Part shown: positions 33,505-44,890 of the stretch, piece after piece
Position numbering within the stretch: the first letter of the stretch is position 1
Layout: every line of letters begins with the position of its first letter
Assembly (NCBI GenBank): GCA_036172665.1
Contig: CM069870.1
Location: 20,372,001-20,436,000 of the forward strand
Direction: 5' to 3'
Origin: Prosopocoilus inquinatus
Lineage: Eukaryota; Arthropoda; Insecta; Coleoptera; Lucanidae
DNA: 64,000 nucleotides
Program-made: the position numbers and the translations under genes
Notes under the pieces: generated by a model
Told to the model about the DNA's origin: nothing
What the model saw: the letters and a program-made list of their open reading frames with translations, nothing else
Databases searched by the model: none

Positions 33505-33605
33505 TAGATAGCCCCCGGCGATCTTGAAAACTCCATAGACAGATGTTTCCTGTTAAGACGATTCCAAGACGATACCGGGATATACAAGCTGCCCGCTGGG
33601 AGACT
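33505..33605 (+). repeat. LTR-like repeat C, partial copy 3
   Basis: GGCGATCTTGAAAACTCC, then CCGGGATATACAAGCTGCCC and GGGAGA align with the TATA region of copy 2 at about 29379-29435. The TATA-like string is altered (GATATACAAG). Flanks are not shared. An overlapping minus-strand open frame is not supported. Confidence 0.45.
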
Positions 33606-34380
33606 ATCTCCAACAAACCTTATTTTCATAAAAATTGCACAACCATAAGCATTATTTTTCATGAAGTTTCGTTATTATTCATTTATGTACGGCATGTATG
33701 GTTTATATGTAAATTTTTAGAGACAACAATTCCAGCAACACTTTATACCTTCCCTTGAATTTATTTCGCGCACAGAATCGCGAAACTTGATTTCGAAATA
33801 ACGACGTAAGGATTTGTACACTATTGACGCAGCAAGATTGCACAGCGAGGTGATGGAAAACCAGCTTATTTCCGCTGCATCGCATCCCGCCCGCCACACC
33901 GACGAGGTGCAACTTAATACGAGGCGTGGATCCGAGACGCAAGTTCCTCCGCAACAGTTTATAAAAATGTAGTTTGTGGCGTGTGTTATATGGGGGGAGG
34001 GCCTTCTTATGTATAGCGAAAGATTCCGGATCCATAAAAAGTTATCGCCGTATTATGCATGTATGAAACGGGGAAATGGGAATATAAAAAATCATATTTG
34101 CATAATAAGTAAGGTTAGATAAGAAATTGTACACATGGAAACAAATTTATATTGCTGTGGCTCTTTTTTCAGATTGAAGAGGTATATTTACATTGGATTT
34201 TAACTAAATTAAAATGATAAGATAATCTAATTAAGGGTGTTCGTATGTACAGCACATATTATATGCAATTTCTCTAATTAACCGTTGGGCTTGTTGTGTT
34301 TAGAATATTACAAAGTAGTATTAATATGTCTTGCATTAGTGTTTTTATTGAGAAGAGAATACAATGAATTTTTAACACCG
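33606..34380. other. Intergenic, nothing recognised
   Basis: A GC-richer patch at 33820-33970 underlies a 110-codon minus-strand opening (33703-34035) with no motif that I know. Confidence 0.45.
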
Positions 34381-36060
34381 TTCTCCTCTGGAGTGTGTTT
34401 CCTACCAACACTATTTCCCTTATTCTCCCAAGTAAATCCCCTCATGCTCCCAAGTTAATCCAAACCAACACACCAACATTAAATTTAATAAAAATCAAAT
34501 TCAATTCATCTCAAGGTCAGACCGTTCAACTGTACTGAACCCAAATGAACCCAACAAAAATAAATTAAAAACAAATAAAAACTAACATTTTATTTCTTAA
34601 TTCAACTCCTCTCAAGCTCAGCACAAGCTAACTGTTCCCTGCGTAGAGAAGCCCAACTAAAGAAAAGAATTTCTTGAAGACATTAAAAATTAAAAATACG
34701 AAAACTCTCAAAACATCAACTCAAAGCCACCCTAACGCAACTGATTGTAAGCTCGAGTTAATTACTTAAGTTGACTTCCAACACAAGAAATGAATTTACT
34801 CAAGAAAACTAAACCTAAATAAATGATGAGAAATTTAATTTGAAAAAATCAAGTGCAGTGGACATCTCAAGGTTAACTTGGCCCAAATAAACTTTGCGTA
34901 CCTAAGTGAGTCCAGATACTTGGAAAACATTAAAAACTAAGGGAAATTTTAAAAATTAAGAAAACAAAGGCCAGGCCACGTCAAGGTGAATGCAACCCGA
35001 CCGAACACATTGTAAGTTCAATTAAAGAAGAATTTCAAGGAAAAATAAAAAATACAAAAAATATTCAGATTTAATATAAATCAACTCTCAAGGTCAACCG
35101 AACCCAACTGAGCTCAACCTAAGTGAGAACAAACCAACAAAAGAAATTAGACAGAAACATCGTCAAAAGATAATTAAATTCAACAAAAAAAATCAAGTGA
35201 AGCTTATCTGAAGGTCAACTCAGAGTTTAACGTAAGTGAGAAAAGACCAACAAAAGAAATTACATAGAAAAATCGTTAAAAAATAACTAAATTCAACAAA
35301 AAATCAAGTGCAGCTCATCTCAACGTCAACACAGAGCTCAACCTAAGTGGGCCCAACCCCAGAGAAGAATTTTCTTTCGAAAAGAAAAATTAATAAAAGT
35401 CAAGAAGTTTTTTAAGATATCAAAAACCAAGTTCAGCCCATCTCAAAGTTAATTTAATCCATCAATAATGTACTCAACTGAAAAAGAGTTTTAGAAAATT
35501 AAAAGCTGAAAATATTAAAATTCCGCACAATCGAGTTGAGCTGAAGCTAAGCAACCCCAAAACAAGAAATGTAATTATACAAAAAAAAATTTTAGAAACA
35601 TAGTTCAATATGAATCAAGTGGAGCCTATTTCAAGGTCCAGGACAACCGAAACTCAACCTAAGTGAGCCCAACCTCAGCAAAGAATGTTGCAAAATGTAG
35701 AAAAGACGAGACATATTTCTTCTTAATTTGAGAAAACCAAATCTAGCTCATCTCAACGTCAACACAACCTAACTGAAACCATAAAAAAAAAAGAAACTGG
35801 AAAAACAGAAAATTTATAACTAAAAACGTTAAAAAATAAATAAATTAAATGTAACTCATCTCAAAGTCAACCCGGCCCAATTTAACTCAACTTAAGTGAG
35901 CCCAACCCAAGAGAAAAATTTTTAAAAACTTAAATCAAAAAATTTTATGAAAACTTAAACAAAAATTTTTTAAAAAACTTAAATCAATATTTTTTTAAAA
36001 AATAGAAGAAAAGAATGTTAAACTTAAAAAATAATTAAAATTAAGCTCAAGCAGTCTTAG
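34380..36060 (+). repeat. Highly degenerate tandem repeat region
   Basis: A loose module recurs about every 100-160 bases: CAGCTCATCTCAA.GTCAA, then CCCAACTGA, CTCAACCTAAGTGAGCCCAA, then an A-rich stretch with AGAAAAGAATTT. Clear instances are near 34500, 34860, 35090, 35200, 35310, 35440, 35640, 35750 and 35860. Divergence is high, so the array is old. There are no coding frames. It is similar in texture to 39.2-39.4 kb. Confidence 0.65.
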
Positions 36061-36539
36061 GTCGAGTCAACCCAAATATTTGGAATTATTTGAAAAATTA
36101 AATTAAATTCATTTCGAAATTAGCATTTCAAAATTGTGTGAACTCCGAATCCATTAAACGTTTCAGTAGGTCGCGAAGCGCGTTATGCACGCTCGTCTTC
36201 CGCATTGCGTAAAAAATGCAACGCAACGGAATGTAAGCGTGTCATGTGGTTCGCATCAAACGAATTTAGCAAGGCTCAATTTCTGCTTTCTCCGAAAACC
36301 AGAGCGCTACTAACAAAGGAAATCAAATCGCGATTCAACTTTGTACAAGAATTGGGGACAGAAAGGAGATAAGGACTGGGCTGTTTCGTTGTATGACTTA
36401 ATTGCGGTAACTACTCTTGTTTTTTGTCATTCTGTCACTTTTTCAGACCCCGAATACACGTTTTTACAAAGGGGAATAATCAAGTAGTCCGTGATAGGAA
36501 GTTGGTCAGCGTTAATCAGAAGTAAGAATAAGTGAAAAT

Positions 36540-37800
36540 CAGTGAACCAGTAGAGTTAGGTTAGTTTTCGGGCCGTTGTTCTGCGGACGCGTAGGCTTCC
36601 CTTCGCGCTACTGTGTTTTGAGTTCGGCTGACCGTCGTTAGGTTAGGCGAGACATCGCACGGAATTTTGCTTTTTTTTTTCTCCGGTTGGCACAAGGCGT
36701 GCTGGTGGGCCATTATTTTTCACATTGCTAACGAAGCGAGTGGACGCTGAGACTACTTATTGTTGGATTTGGTTGCCCTATCGTATCTGTATTTATTTTG
36801 AATATTCCCGCCCCGTTAGAAGTTTGCCCCGCTGTTGGGGGTTCATGGTATACGGATTTTGGGTGAACGTGAAAATTCAACTCTGTTTTGGGAGCTTGGT
36901 TCGTGGTATACGGATTTTGGAGTGAACGTGAAAATTTATCATCATTTTGGGAGTTTACTCAGCGAAGCAAGGTAAGTCATTTTGTCCTCCATTTTGTGAC
37001 CCGTCTGCGTGCCACGTACGTTTATCGTTCACGATAACGAAACCCATTTCCTTATCCCCCTTTTAGCAACTGGTAAGGGGTAGAATTGCCATCGGCAGTT
37101 TGGCGTCGGGTGGTTGCCCCGGTTTAACCCTCTTGAGCCACATCTGAGTCGTGGAAGCGTTTTCTCTTCGTGCTTCCGCTAAAAGAGAGAGGAAGGTGTT
37201 ACCGCCCCCGATCTGAACTCATCGCAGCCTCGTACTCAGATCAGATCAGATGATAGTGCTAGGCTAAGGTAAGATTACCTGAAGGGATTCCAAATAAGAA
37301 CGTTCTTTAATTTTTCTGTCGCCCATCTGCGGTGCGTAGTTTTTTTGCGTGCGTTTTTCCAATGGCGTCGCATCGAACTATGCCGCGGATTGGTCGACAA
37401 CGTATTCAGCGAAGAGGGCCTTGCTATTTGGTGGGATAACGTGGCAGGGGAAGTTTTGTCTCCTTTGCTGTTGCGTCAATCTTCTTTAGAGACATATTTG
37501 CGCGATTTAGTCTATTTGTTTCATGTTTTTGCTTTTGTAATTCTATTTATATGTAGTAACTACGTTATTTATTTTTCACCGTTTTGGCTCTTTCGGAGCT
37601 CAAACGAAAACCTGTGTAGACTTTGGTCGATGCGCTTCACGCCCAACGTTTGTTCAGTTGTTACGATAAAGATTTTCATGTTGGTTTTCGTAAGCCGACA
37701 CGAGAGTACTCACGTCGAGGCGTTTTCTGCCCTTGTTTCGACTAAAACTAAAATTAAAAAGATTTAAAGCCAAATTTAAAAGACAATAAAATAAAATTTT
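36540..37800 (+). other. Weak candidate transcribed locus
   Basis: This stretch is clearly richer in GC than its neighbours and has splice-like signals in plausible order: donor GCAAG-GTAAGT at about 36970, a pyrimidine-rich acceptor CCTTATCCCCCTTTTAG ending at 37067, and a donor CTAAG-GTAAGA at about 37269. A frame open from 37273 to 37767 (including RRIELCRGLVDNVFSEEGLA and a hydrophobic stretch LFHVFAFVILFICSNYVIYF) is followed by ATAAAATAAA near 37785. There is no ATG near its start and I recognise no domain. It could be an exon, a long non-coding RNA or an old element. Confidence 0.25.
36844..36959 (+). repeat. Two tandem 58 bp units
   Basis: TGGTATACGGATTTTGG, then GTGAACGTGAAAATT and TTTTGGGAG occur at 36846 and 36904. 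The second unit differs by a few bases. Confidence 0.85.
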
Positions 37801-38720
37801 CTTTAACGCGACAATTCTTTGGCAGTCTACACCAGGCCCGCTGTTTTTTCAAAAAAAAAAAGGAACAAATTGGATATGAATTATGCAAACTCCATTGGCT
37901 AACCTGATCGTTGTGTTCTATTTTAAATACATTACCGTTACATTTTACTTCTTCTTAAGTCATTTAACCTATCATTATCTACTTGTACGTGGAAGCACCT
38001 AATTGCATCCTATTGATTCTCAATCAATCATGCATGGGTTTTAAATCATAAACCTTCACGAACACGATACCCTCCAACATTTGCGTGCCTAGTTACAATC
38101 GCATTGTAACTATTTACAAAAAGCTTTGCTGCGCTTTTATTATTCAAACAAGTACGCGCCGCGCCGCGCCGCTTAGGGCTAGAACTTTCCAGAGCTTGCA
38201 CAATGGGGCGTCGCCGTCGACGGAACGTATTTCATCATGAACTTTCGATGCCAGCCGACGGTAGAAACAGCGTTCTGCTGAAACTTGCGGACAGGGTACG
38301 ATGATGATGATGATTTACGCGGCGTACGTTCCGGCAGCGCAAAGTTTCGTCGTAAGCGAATTTTAATGTCGATGGCGAACGCGGAAGTGCATGAATTTTA
38401 CGGCGCGGCGGGCACCGGAAGCGGAATTTTCCTTTTTAGAAAAATAGCCAGGAAATTTGTACTCATGCGCTTAATATTATGCTCATGCCTTTGTACAGAA
38501 ACTTTTGTGCAGCGGAAAAATTATTCAAGCAATGAAATAAAAGAAATAAATGTTCGTGTGTGATGTATGCTTAGAAGATGGGGACGTTTGTGCTTTCATG
38601 AGTCATCACTCCTCTTTCTGTTACAGCATCATAAAATTTCATTGAAAACTTTGACCTTGATTAAAATTACTCGAACAAGTAGCTCTTATTAACAATCTTG
38701 ATCCCATAAATAGTATAAAC
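37801..38720. other. Intergenic, nothing recognised
   Basis: Contains a short GCCGC repeat (38156-38173) and (GAT)5 at 38300-38314. The 92-codon opening at 38285 begins inside the GAT run and has no recognised domain. The stretch 38160-38440 is GC-rich and could be regulatory. Confidence 0.45.
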
Positions 38721-38880
38721 AAATAAATACACTGTCCAAAAAGAAGGGCGTCGGCGCTGCGGCGAGAGTACTCTGGAGTTAGCTTACACAAAAAGAAATA
38801 TATGAGGAGCTAACAACCGTAAAAAAGCAAACGCTTGCACTAACCGCGAAGCGCGTAAACAACCACACTGCTAAATGTAC
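38721..38880 (+). repeat. Inverted repeat E, left copy
   Basis: The reverse complement of this sequence is found at 41921-42083 with about 75-80 percent identity by eye. Landmarks are CCAAAAAG, GGCGAGAGTACTCTGG, GTTAGCTTACACAA, AAAAAGCAAACGCTTGCA and AACCGCGAAGC.CGTAAAC. Confidence 0.75.
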
Positions 38881-39715
38881 TTTGACTTTGATTCAAATTA
38901 CTCGGCAGCTATTTTTAACACTCATGGAAAGAATTATCACAAAGTAGATTCAACTCAAACTACTGAACAATACTACAGTCAAAATGTATCTTAAAAACAG
39001 TATTAAACTAAATGTTAATCTCAAAAGTACCAATCAGTCAGGCAATCAAATGAAAAACTTGTAAGAATCATTCAAGCGCCGGCGCAATGAATTGCAATAC
39101 TCTATAAATAACATGTATATGACAAAAAGAGGTAATTAATTCTACTGGAAGTCACAGTATTGGTCAAAAAGAATAAAAATAGCTAAAGAAAAAAGTTCTA
39201 AATAACGAAACACAAAATCTTAAAAGAGATTAAAAATTAAGAAAGCCCAACAAACATCTTCAAACAAACTTAAACCCAATCAAGTTAAATATTTAACGAT
39301 ACATTTAGTCCAAAATCAAACCCAGTCAAGATACAGCAACACTTAGCGATACAGTTAATCCAATTTCAGAAGACCTCGTGCGAGTTACGCCTTAAGAAAT
39401 GACTCATAAATTTAAAACCAATCTGAACCCTTAAAGTGTCCCGGGTTCGATTCATCACCGAAAAGATCTTAAAGCGGTTGTGAAAAGAAGCCACAGGGAT
39501 CCTTTCCTATCGCTTCTAAACATCATTTTACCTCAAATTACTTTGCTGCTTGCTACCTTGGAAGCAGTATTTATTTTGCTCAAAACAACCAATAAGTGGT
39601 GTTAAATGTGACAAATCTGTATTATAACGTTTACTTAAGGGTTGAAGGATGTAATCAGTACGTACAATAAGACGCACACACAAATATACCTTGCAAGATA
39701 ACGTGCTAGTATCAA
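38881..39715. other. A-rich intergenic, nothing recognised
   Basis: Low-complexity A-rich DNA with loosely repeated AACCCA.TCAAG segments at 39270-39370. No gene is supported. Confidence 0.5.
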
Positions 39716-41110
39716 GACTGTAATAAACGTCCTGCATGCTACGCTCTCTTTTGATTATTGAACATGGTAGTGTCAAGATCGTAATAAACGTTCTGCGTGT
39801 GTGGTGCTCTGGCGGATTATGTGACGGTTTGTGCCGTTTAAGTTTCACATTGTACCAGCCGTATTAGAATCATTCCAGGTCAAATCGCACACCTATGAAA
39901 CCTGACGTCTTTGGATTTGTCCCATTTTTTTATGTTCCCCACATTAAGATAATTGACCCGTATTTTTTTGTTTGAATCGGTTACAATTATTCAGTTACCT
40001 ATTAAATAATGTCTTTTTCCGTTCATTCGCATGAAGTCTACTTAGAAAACAGTTATTGTGGAGCTTCTAGAAATCGTAGGCATTTCCCGTTTATGTAATT
40101 TTAAAGTGGAAGAGTGGCCTACTAAGTAATATTTTTTAAGATTTAATAAAAACCTAAAATGTGCTACTATTAGGGGATTTTATTTTTAACGGAAAAATTT
40201 ATGTATCAACGACATACTTTTAAAAGTCGGAAAAAATATCTTTATTTCACTTAGATAATTTACATTTAACTGCATTGATTTCAAAATGGAATTCAGATGA
40301 GAAGTAACTTAAAAACGTATTTAGATCTGACGAAACACTTGTTTTGTGTTGTTGGTTGCCTATGCTAACCGAATCGCAGACAGCAAATGGAGTGATTGAT
40401 CGCAAAACCGGGAGATTCAAGGTTCACGTAAAGCTATAAATTATTTAATTTCTCAAAAACTATTATGAATTCCATTCTAATTTTGTCTAGGATTGTGTGA
40501 ATATCTTGAAGGGATTTTTTTGGGATTTTAAAGCAAGTCGCTGACATCGAAAACGTGTTTATACATTTCTTAGTGTCCAATAAAAATTATAAACATTTAA
40601 GAAATTGTTTTCTATTTTACGTATAATTGTAGTTTTGTATTATGACCTTCAAAATGAGCCAAAGATCGTTTCTCTCTGATATCCAATAGCAGAAATATTT
40701 AATTCAACTTTAATTTTATCAGGTTTTGTTTAAATTTGTGCAATTTGAATGACACATTATCAGATTCGTTAAACGCAAGCAATTAGTTCCCCAAAGAAGG
40801 AGCCGCTGGCGGTTTAGTTGAAAGGGATAGTGTCAAAATCGTAATAAACGTTCTGCGTGCTGCGTGGTGTTTCTGAGGTTTATACGACCGACGGCTTGTT
40901 GCCGTGTTATTTTAAATTTCACTTGTGCCAACCGTATTATCGGATTTGTTAAAACCCACACAGTTGGTTATCCCAAAAAGAGGGCCGCTTGGCGGTTTCA
41001 TTGAGCGCGGTTGTCTCAAGATTGTAGAAAACGTTCTGCGTGCTACGCTTCTCTTTCAATCGTTGCACGTGGTAATGTCAAGTTCGTAATAAACATTCTG
41101 CGTTCTTACA
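39716..41110 (+). repeat. Repeated LTR-tail-like segments
   Basis: The string GTAATAAACGTTCTGCGTGC, with small changes, appears at about 39720, 39778, 40839, 41025 (as GTAGAAAACG) and 41086, each preceded by TGTCAA.ATC. At 40750-41110 it belongs to tandem units of about 187 bases that also share GCCGCTTGGCGGTTT and CCAACCGTATTAT. AATAAA followed by a fixed 3' sequence resembles the R-U5 part of LTRs. No coding sequence is associated. Confidence 0.55.
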
Positions 41111-41182
41111 ACAGTTTCCTCCTTGAGAATCCGTTTTCGTGAGTTTTCACTTTCCTTTCTTTTTTCCTTTATAACAAACAAT

Positions 41183-41266
41183 CCCGGGCTTGGTTCAACC
41201 CATCCCGGACTTGGTTCAAGCAGTTCTAGACTTGGTTCGAACAATTTCAGGCTTGATATTGAAGCC
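41183..41266 (-). repeat. 21 bp minisatellite, four units
   Basis: Units begin CCCGGGCTTGGTTCAACC, CCCGGACTTGGTTCAAGC, TCTAGACTTGGTTCGAAC and TTCAGGCTTGATATTGAA, spaced 21 bases. Because 21 is a multiple of three, the minus-strand open frame 41056-41415 shows a 7-residue repeat of the type EPSPGLF. No other evidence makes that frame a gene. Confidence 0.88.
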
Positions 41267-41384
41267 TTTACGATCAAGCAGTTATGAAGTTGGAGCGTCC
41301 TGCTGGCATTCTTCGACGTCCCGATTGGATCTGCTCCCTCTTTCCTCTCTCCGCCTCGCTTGGGAATCCACATAACAATTGGGT

Positions 41385-41707
41385 TGGACCACGGCCAGCT
41401 GAATTGATATGTCATATACGTTCAGTCCAATTCGCCCAAAAATGTGTTCCAGTAAAGCAAGCCATGAAGCGTCTCAACTAGCGCCCTCTCATATTCATTA
41501 ATTAAGTGTTACCACGGTTACGACACCGACGCTTATATTGATAACTTAAATACCAAGACGAATTGGTATTTTTCATAACCAAAAGTTTCAAGATGATAGT
41601 AATTTTGACACTAGTTTTGAATTTGAGGGCGTCACTTGACAATCGCTTTTCATTTTTTCCTAAAACATTTTTAATATGACATATCAATTCAGCTGGCCGT
41701 GGTTGGA
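41385..41707. mobile_element. Foldback element with 28 bp perfect ends
   Basis: CCACGGCCAGCTGAATTGAT, ATGTCATA (41391-41418) is inverted perfectly at 41676-41703. A second inverted pair lies inside: CTCAACTAGCGCCCTCTCA near 41473 and TGAGGGCGTCACTTGA near 41622. The centre holds ATACCAAGACGAATTGGTAT. The nesting of inverted pairs indicates a decayed hairpin-forming element. No target duplication is obvious. Confidence 0.7.
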
Positions 41708-41920
41708 CATCGAATAGGAGTAAGAAATTGCAACTTTTAATCGTCTTTCGGCGTCTCTTTTTTTATAATTCTAGGAGTGAGCATTTAGGGATGTGCCGAA
41801 TTGGACGATTTGAACACGCCTTGTCTTATTAGTGTAAGGCCCGCTTCTGTGTTGTTGCTAACCAAGCTCAAATTGGCGTGTTTTTTTAATGTAATTTTGG
41901 CCGTTAGAAGTACAATTTTT

Positions 41921-42083
41921 TTACATTTAGTTATGACTGTTTACGTGCTTCGCGGTTTATGCAAGCGTTTGCTTTTTAACGATTGTTATTGTGTTGCTGT
42001 CCATATATTTTTGTTGTGTAAGCTAACACCAGAGTACTCTCGCCACGGTGCCAATACCCACTTTTTGGCCCGTGTATTTATTT
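41921..42083 (-). repeat. Inverted repeat E, right copy
   Basis: Inverse partner of 38721-38880. The 3.0 kb between the copies holds no transposase, so whether these are the ends of one large element or two independent insertions in opposite directions is not decided. Confidence 0.75.
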
Positions 42084-42110
42084 CTTCACACTATTCAAGC
42101 GTGGGAATAT

Positions 42111-42262
42111 TATCCCGGTCACTTGACCGACTCCGAGAAACGCTGTTTGTTTGGAAATAAAAATATGTGAACTTTAACACCCCCATCTTCACTATCCCGT
42201 CACGTGACCAACTCCGAACAAAGTTGTTAATAAACGCTATTTGTTTGGAAACGAAAATTAAC
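42111..42262 (+). repeat. Two tandem units of about 80 bp
   Basis: TATCCCGGTCACTTGACCGA, CTCCGAGAAACGCT, TGTTTGGAAATAAAAAT (42111-42164) is repeated at 42193-42259 with an insertion of about 13 bases. Confidence 0.8.
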
Positions 42263-43080
42263 TCCCCAACTCCATTGACCTGGCAGGTATAGGAGAGTAT
42301 TTCTACTGCACTTAATCTTCGACTCGGACAGGTAACTTTTGGAACCACCTCTTATGGCATTTAGGTAAATCATTTAATAATTTGATAACGGATCATTATA
42401 GATCCATTTTACTAGCAAGTAGGTGTTGAAAATTATAATACTTAAATATTAAAATGCACTAGGTCTAAAGAAAAGTATAATTTTATAACTATGAGGTTTC
42501 AACAAAAGCTAAACTCGTAATTGTCTTGAAATCGAACAAACAGAAAACGAAACACGGAACTAATTAGTATTGTTTTCGAGATTTAGTTAATTAAAAGTTT
42601 TCTTTTTTGTTCTTAGTGTTAATTGTTCAACACGTACTGGGAGGCCTTTGTGACCATATTTTGTGTTGGCGTTTAAATTCATGAAAAGACGCACACACAT
42701 TTCATATTACTTTGATAGCGTTTTCAGAACTTGGACGAGCGTGAAAGGGTTTCCGACGTCCAATTACGCGTTTCGTGTGCGCGAATTTAGTCGTAATATC
42801 GCGTTCGGATTTATTTGAAGTTTGGGGGGATTCATTAAACTAGTAATTTAAGTTTGGGAGTCCTTCGCTCGCAAGAACTTGCGCAATCCGAAATGGTTTA
42901 TTCAAAAACAAACGGCCGTGCATAATTCGTTGGCGTGCCAGATCCATAATCAACGAAAAATGAAATTTCTTTTTCATTGAACTAGAATTTTATAGATGCT
43001 TATGAACAACCCTCGGACAAATTTGTTTTGATGACAAGCTTCGCCTTCTGCTTCGATTAGATAATAAAACAAAACACGAT
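42263..43080. other. Intergenic, nothing recognised
   Basis: No gene, RNA or repeat unit that I can support. Confidence 0.5.
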
Positions 43081-44370
43081 CGCAGTAAAAAAGAAAATGA
43101 ATGAGAACAAAAAGCAACTTCAAATATCGCGCCTAAAATCAAAGTCCGTCTAAATTTGCATAGATGGCGCCAAATAATTTATAGATTTTTATAATAGAAT
43201 TTAAAACTATTTAAAATAAATTCAATTTCATTAAAAAATAATAATAATATTTCAATGAAAAGAAACAAGAGAAGCAAACAGCGAAACACAGATTAAAAAA
43301 TAAACAGAGACGTTTGATTTAATTTAATTAATTTTAAAGAAAGTAAAGAGAGAATTTATATCGACATTCGAAGGATTATATAATGAAAACAAAAGATGAA
43401 CGAAAAACAAAATTTGTGTATGTGCCACCACGCAATTTTAATTTATTTTTTACTAAAGCTAACAAAAAAAAATAAATTTATTGTAAATCAAATTAAAAAG
43501 AATTAATTCAACGAGAAGAAACAAAAGAAACTTCAACAGATGACAACGAAATACAGATTTAGAAAAACAAAAAACATTTGAGAATGATTGAGAATTATAA
43601 TAAATGAGAAATTGATTATTTCTAAAAAAAGAACCTTCGTTGACCTTGAATTTTTTTCTTTGCTAATTAATTTTTTGTGCCATCAGCGCTTACTAAGCTT
43701 ATTTTTTTTAGTCTTCTTTTTCTTAGTCTTAGAATTCCGTCGGAGAACTTAACATTGCCAACCTTCCAATGAATTTTCCTAGACGTCATAATTTGGTTAA
43801 AAACTCCCGAAATTGGTATCAAATATCTCTATAATTGTTTCCCAAAAAATGAGAAAAAGAAAAACAATTTCAAAGCTCCCGAACAGTTGTATAAGTAAAT
43901 CTATTCGAAAAATTTATTTTTATAAAACACACAAACAAAAAGAAGAAAATTTTCAAAAAATAATTATATCAGTCAGTCAGCTGATCAAATATTTAAATAG
44001 GGACGGAAGTCAGGCAACGAACTGCTAATTTCAAAACGATTCAAGCTGAAGTTAAATATGTTTACTGGAGTATACACACGATTACGCTAATTTTTACTTT
44101 ACCTCAAAAAAAAAAAGACTTTTTCTCTAAAAACAAATTTCAGTAAAATTCTTCTAAATTCAGGAGTGGGATGCGTAAGTTGGCAACGCTGGAGAAGTTT
44201 TGCCAAATTTACTCTTTTGTCTTCTTTACCAATCTTTGATGTTCAAAACTGGTGTAAACTAGTTAATCTAAGCAATACATAGATGGCGCCACGCGATTAC
44301 CAATTTTTTAAAGTAAGTTTCAGCAATGTAACCTGACGACAAAAGTAACTGATAATAAAAGAATTACTGT
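43081..44370. repeat. A-rich repeat-like DNA with ATAGATGGCGCC
   Basis: Loosely repetitive A-rich DNA. ATAGATGGCGCCA occurs at about 43160 and 44279, and TTGGCAACGCTGG near 44180 has a weaker inverse near 43755. The open frame 43813-44028 is lysine-rich and without motif. Confidence 0.4.
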
Positions 44371-44890
44371 ATAACGAAATAAAAAAATAACCCAAAACAA
44401 AAGAAGAACAGAAACAAAAACTTAAACCAGAAAACGACTGACGAATCTCCGGCGGAATGCTTAAAGATCGTCAAACAGCTATCGCTTGTTTCGTCTAGTT
44501 ATTTCTTTTTTGTTGCATTATTGGGAAAGAATAATTAAATAAAGAAACAAAAGAACAACGAAAAACAAAAGAAAAACTGGCGGATCCCTGGAGAAATGTT
44601 TAAAAATCAAAAGACCAGCAACTCTCTCTTGTTTCGTTTTGTTATCTCTTTTTTTGTTACATTATTGGGAAAGAAGAATTAGATAACGAAACAAGAGAAG
44701 ACCGGAAAACAAAAACAAAAAACATTATTGCGTTATTGGAAAAAAAGAATTAGATGACGAAACAAAAGAAGAACGAAAAACAAAAAGAAACAATTGACGA
44801 ATTCCCGGCGAAATGTTTAAAAATTCAAAGACCCAGCAACTATATCTTGTTTCGTTCGGTTCTCTCGTTTTTGTTGCATTATTGATGCTT
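44371..44890 (+). repeat. Three tandem units of about 165-185 bp
   Basis: Each unit reads GAAACAAAAGAAGAAC, ACAAAAGAAA, GACGAATTCCCGGCGAAATG, TTTAAAAAT, CCAGCAACT, CTTGTTTCGTT, TTTTTGTTGCATTATTG. The AGAAACAAAAG start is inverse to the CTTGTTTC near the end, so single units can form long weak hairpins. Confidence 0.75.

Noticed and set aside
33703..34035. 110-codon minus-strand frame as a gene
   Set aside because: No recognised motif, and a second overlapping frame of 60 codons in another phase covers the same DNA.
39440..39465. CCCGGGTTCGATTC as a B box of a tRNA or SINE
   Set aside because: No A box or tRNA-like fold upstream within the right distance.
41056..41415. 119-codon minus-strand frame as a repeat protein
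   Set aside because: The 7-residue periodicity is explained by a 21 bp minisatellite; the rest has no motif and runs through LTR-like repeats.
41788..41810. TAGGGATGTGCCG as a second hAT end
   Set aside because: No inverse partner or 8 bp duplication found near it.
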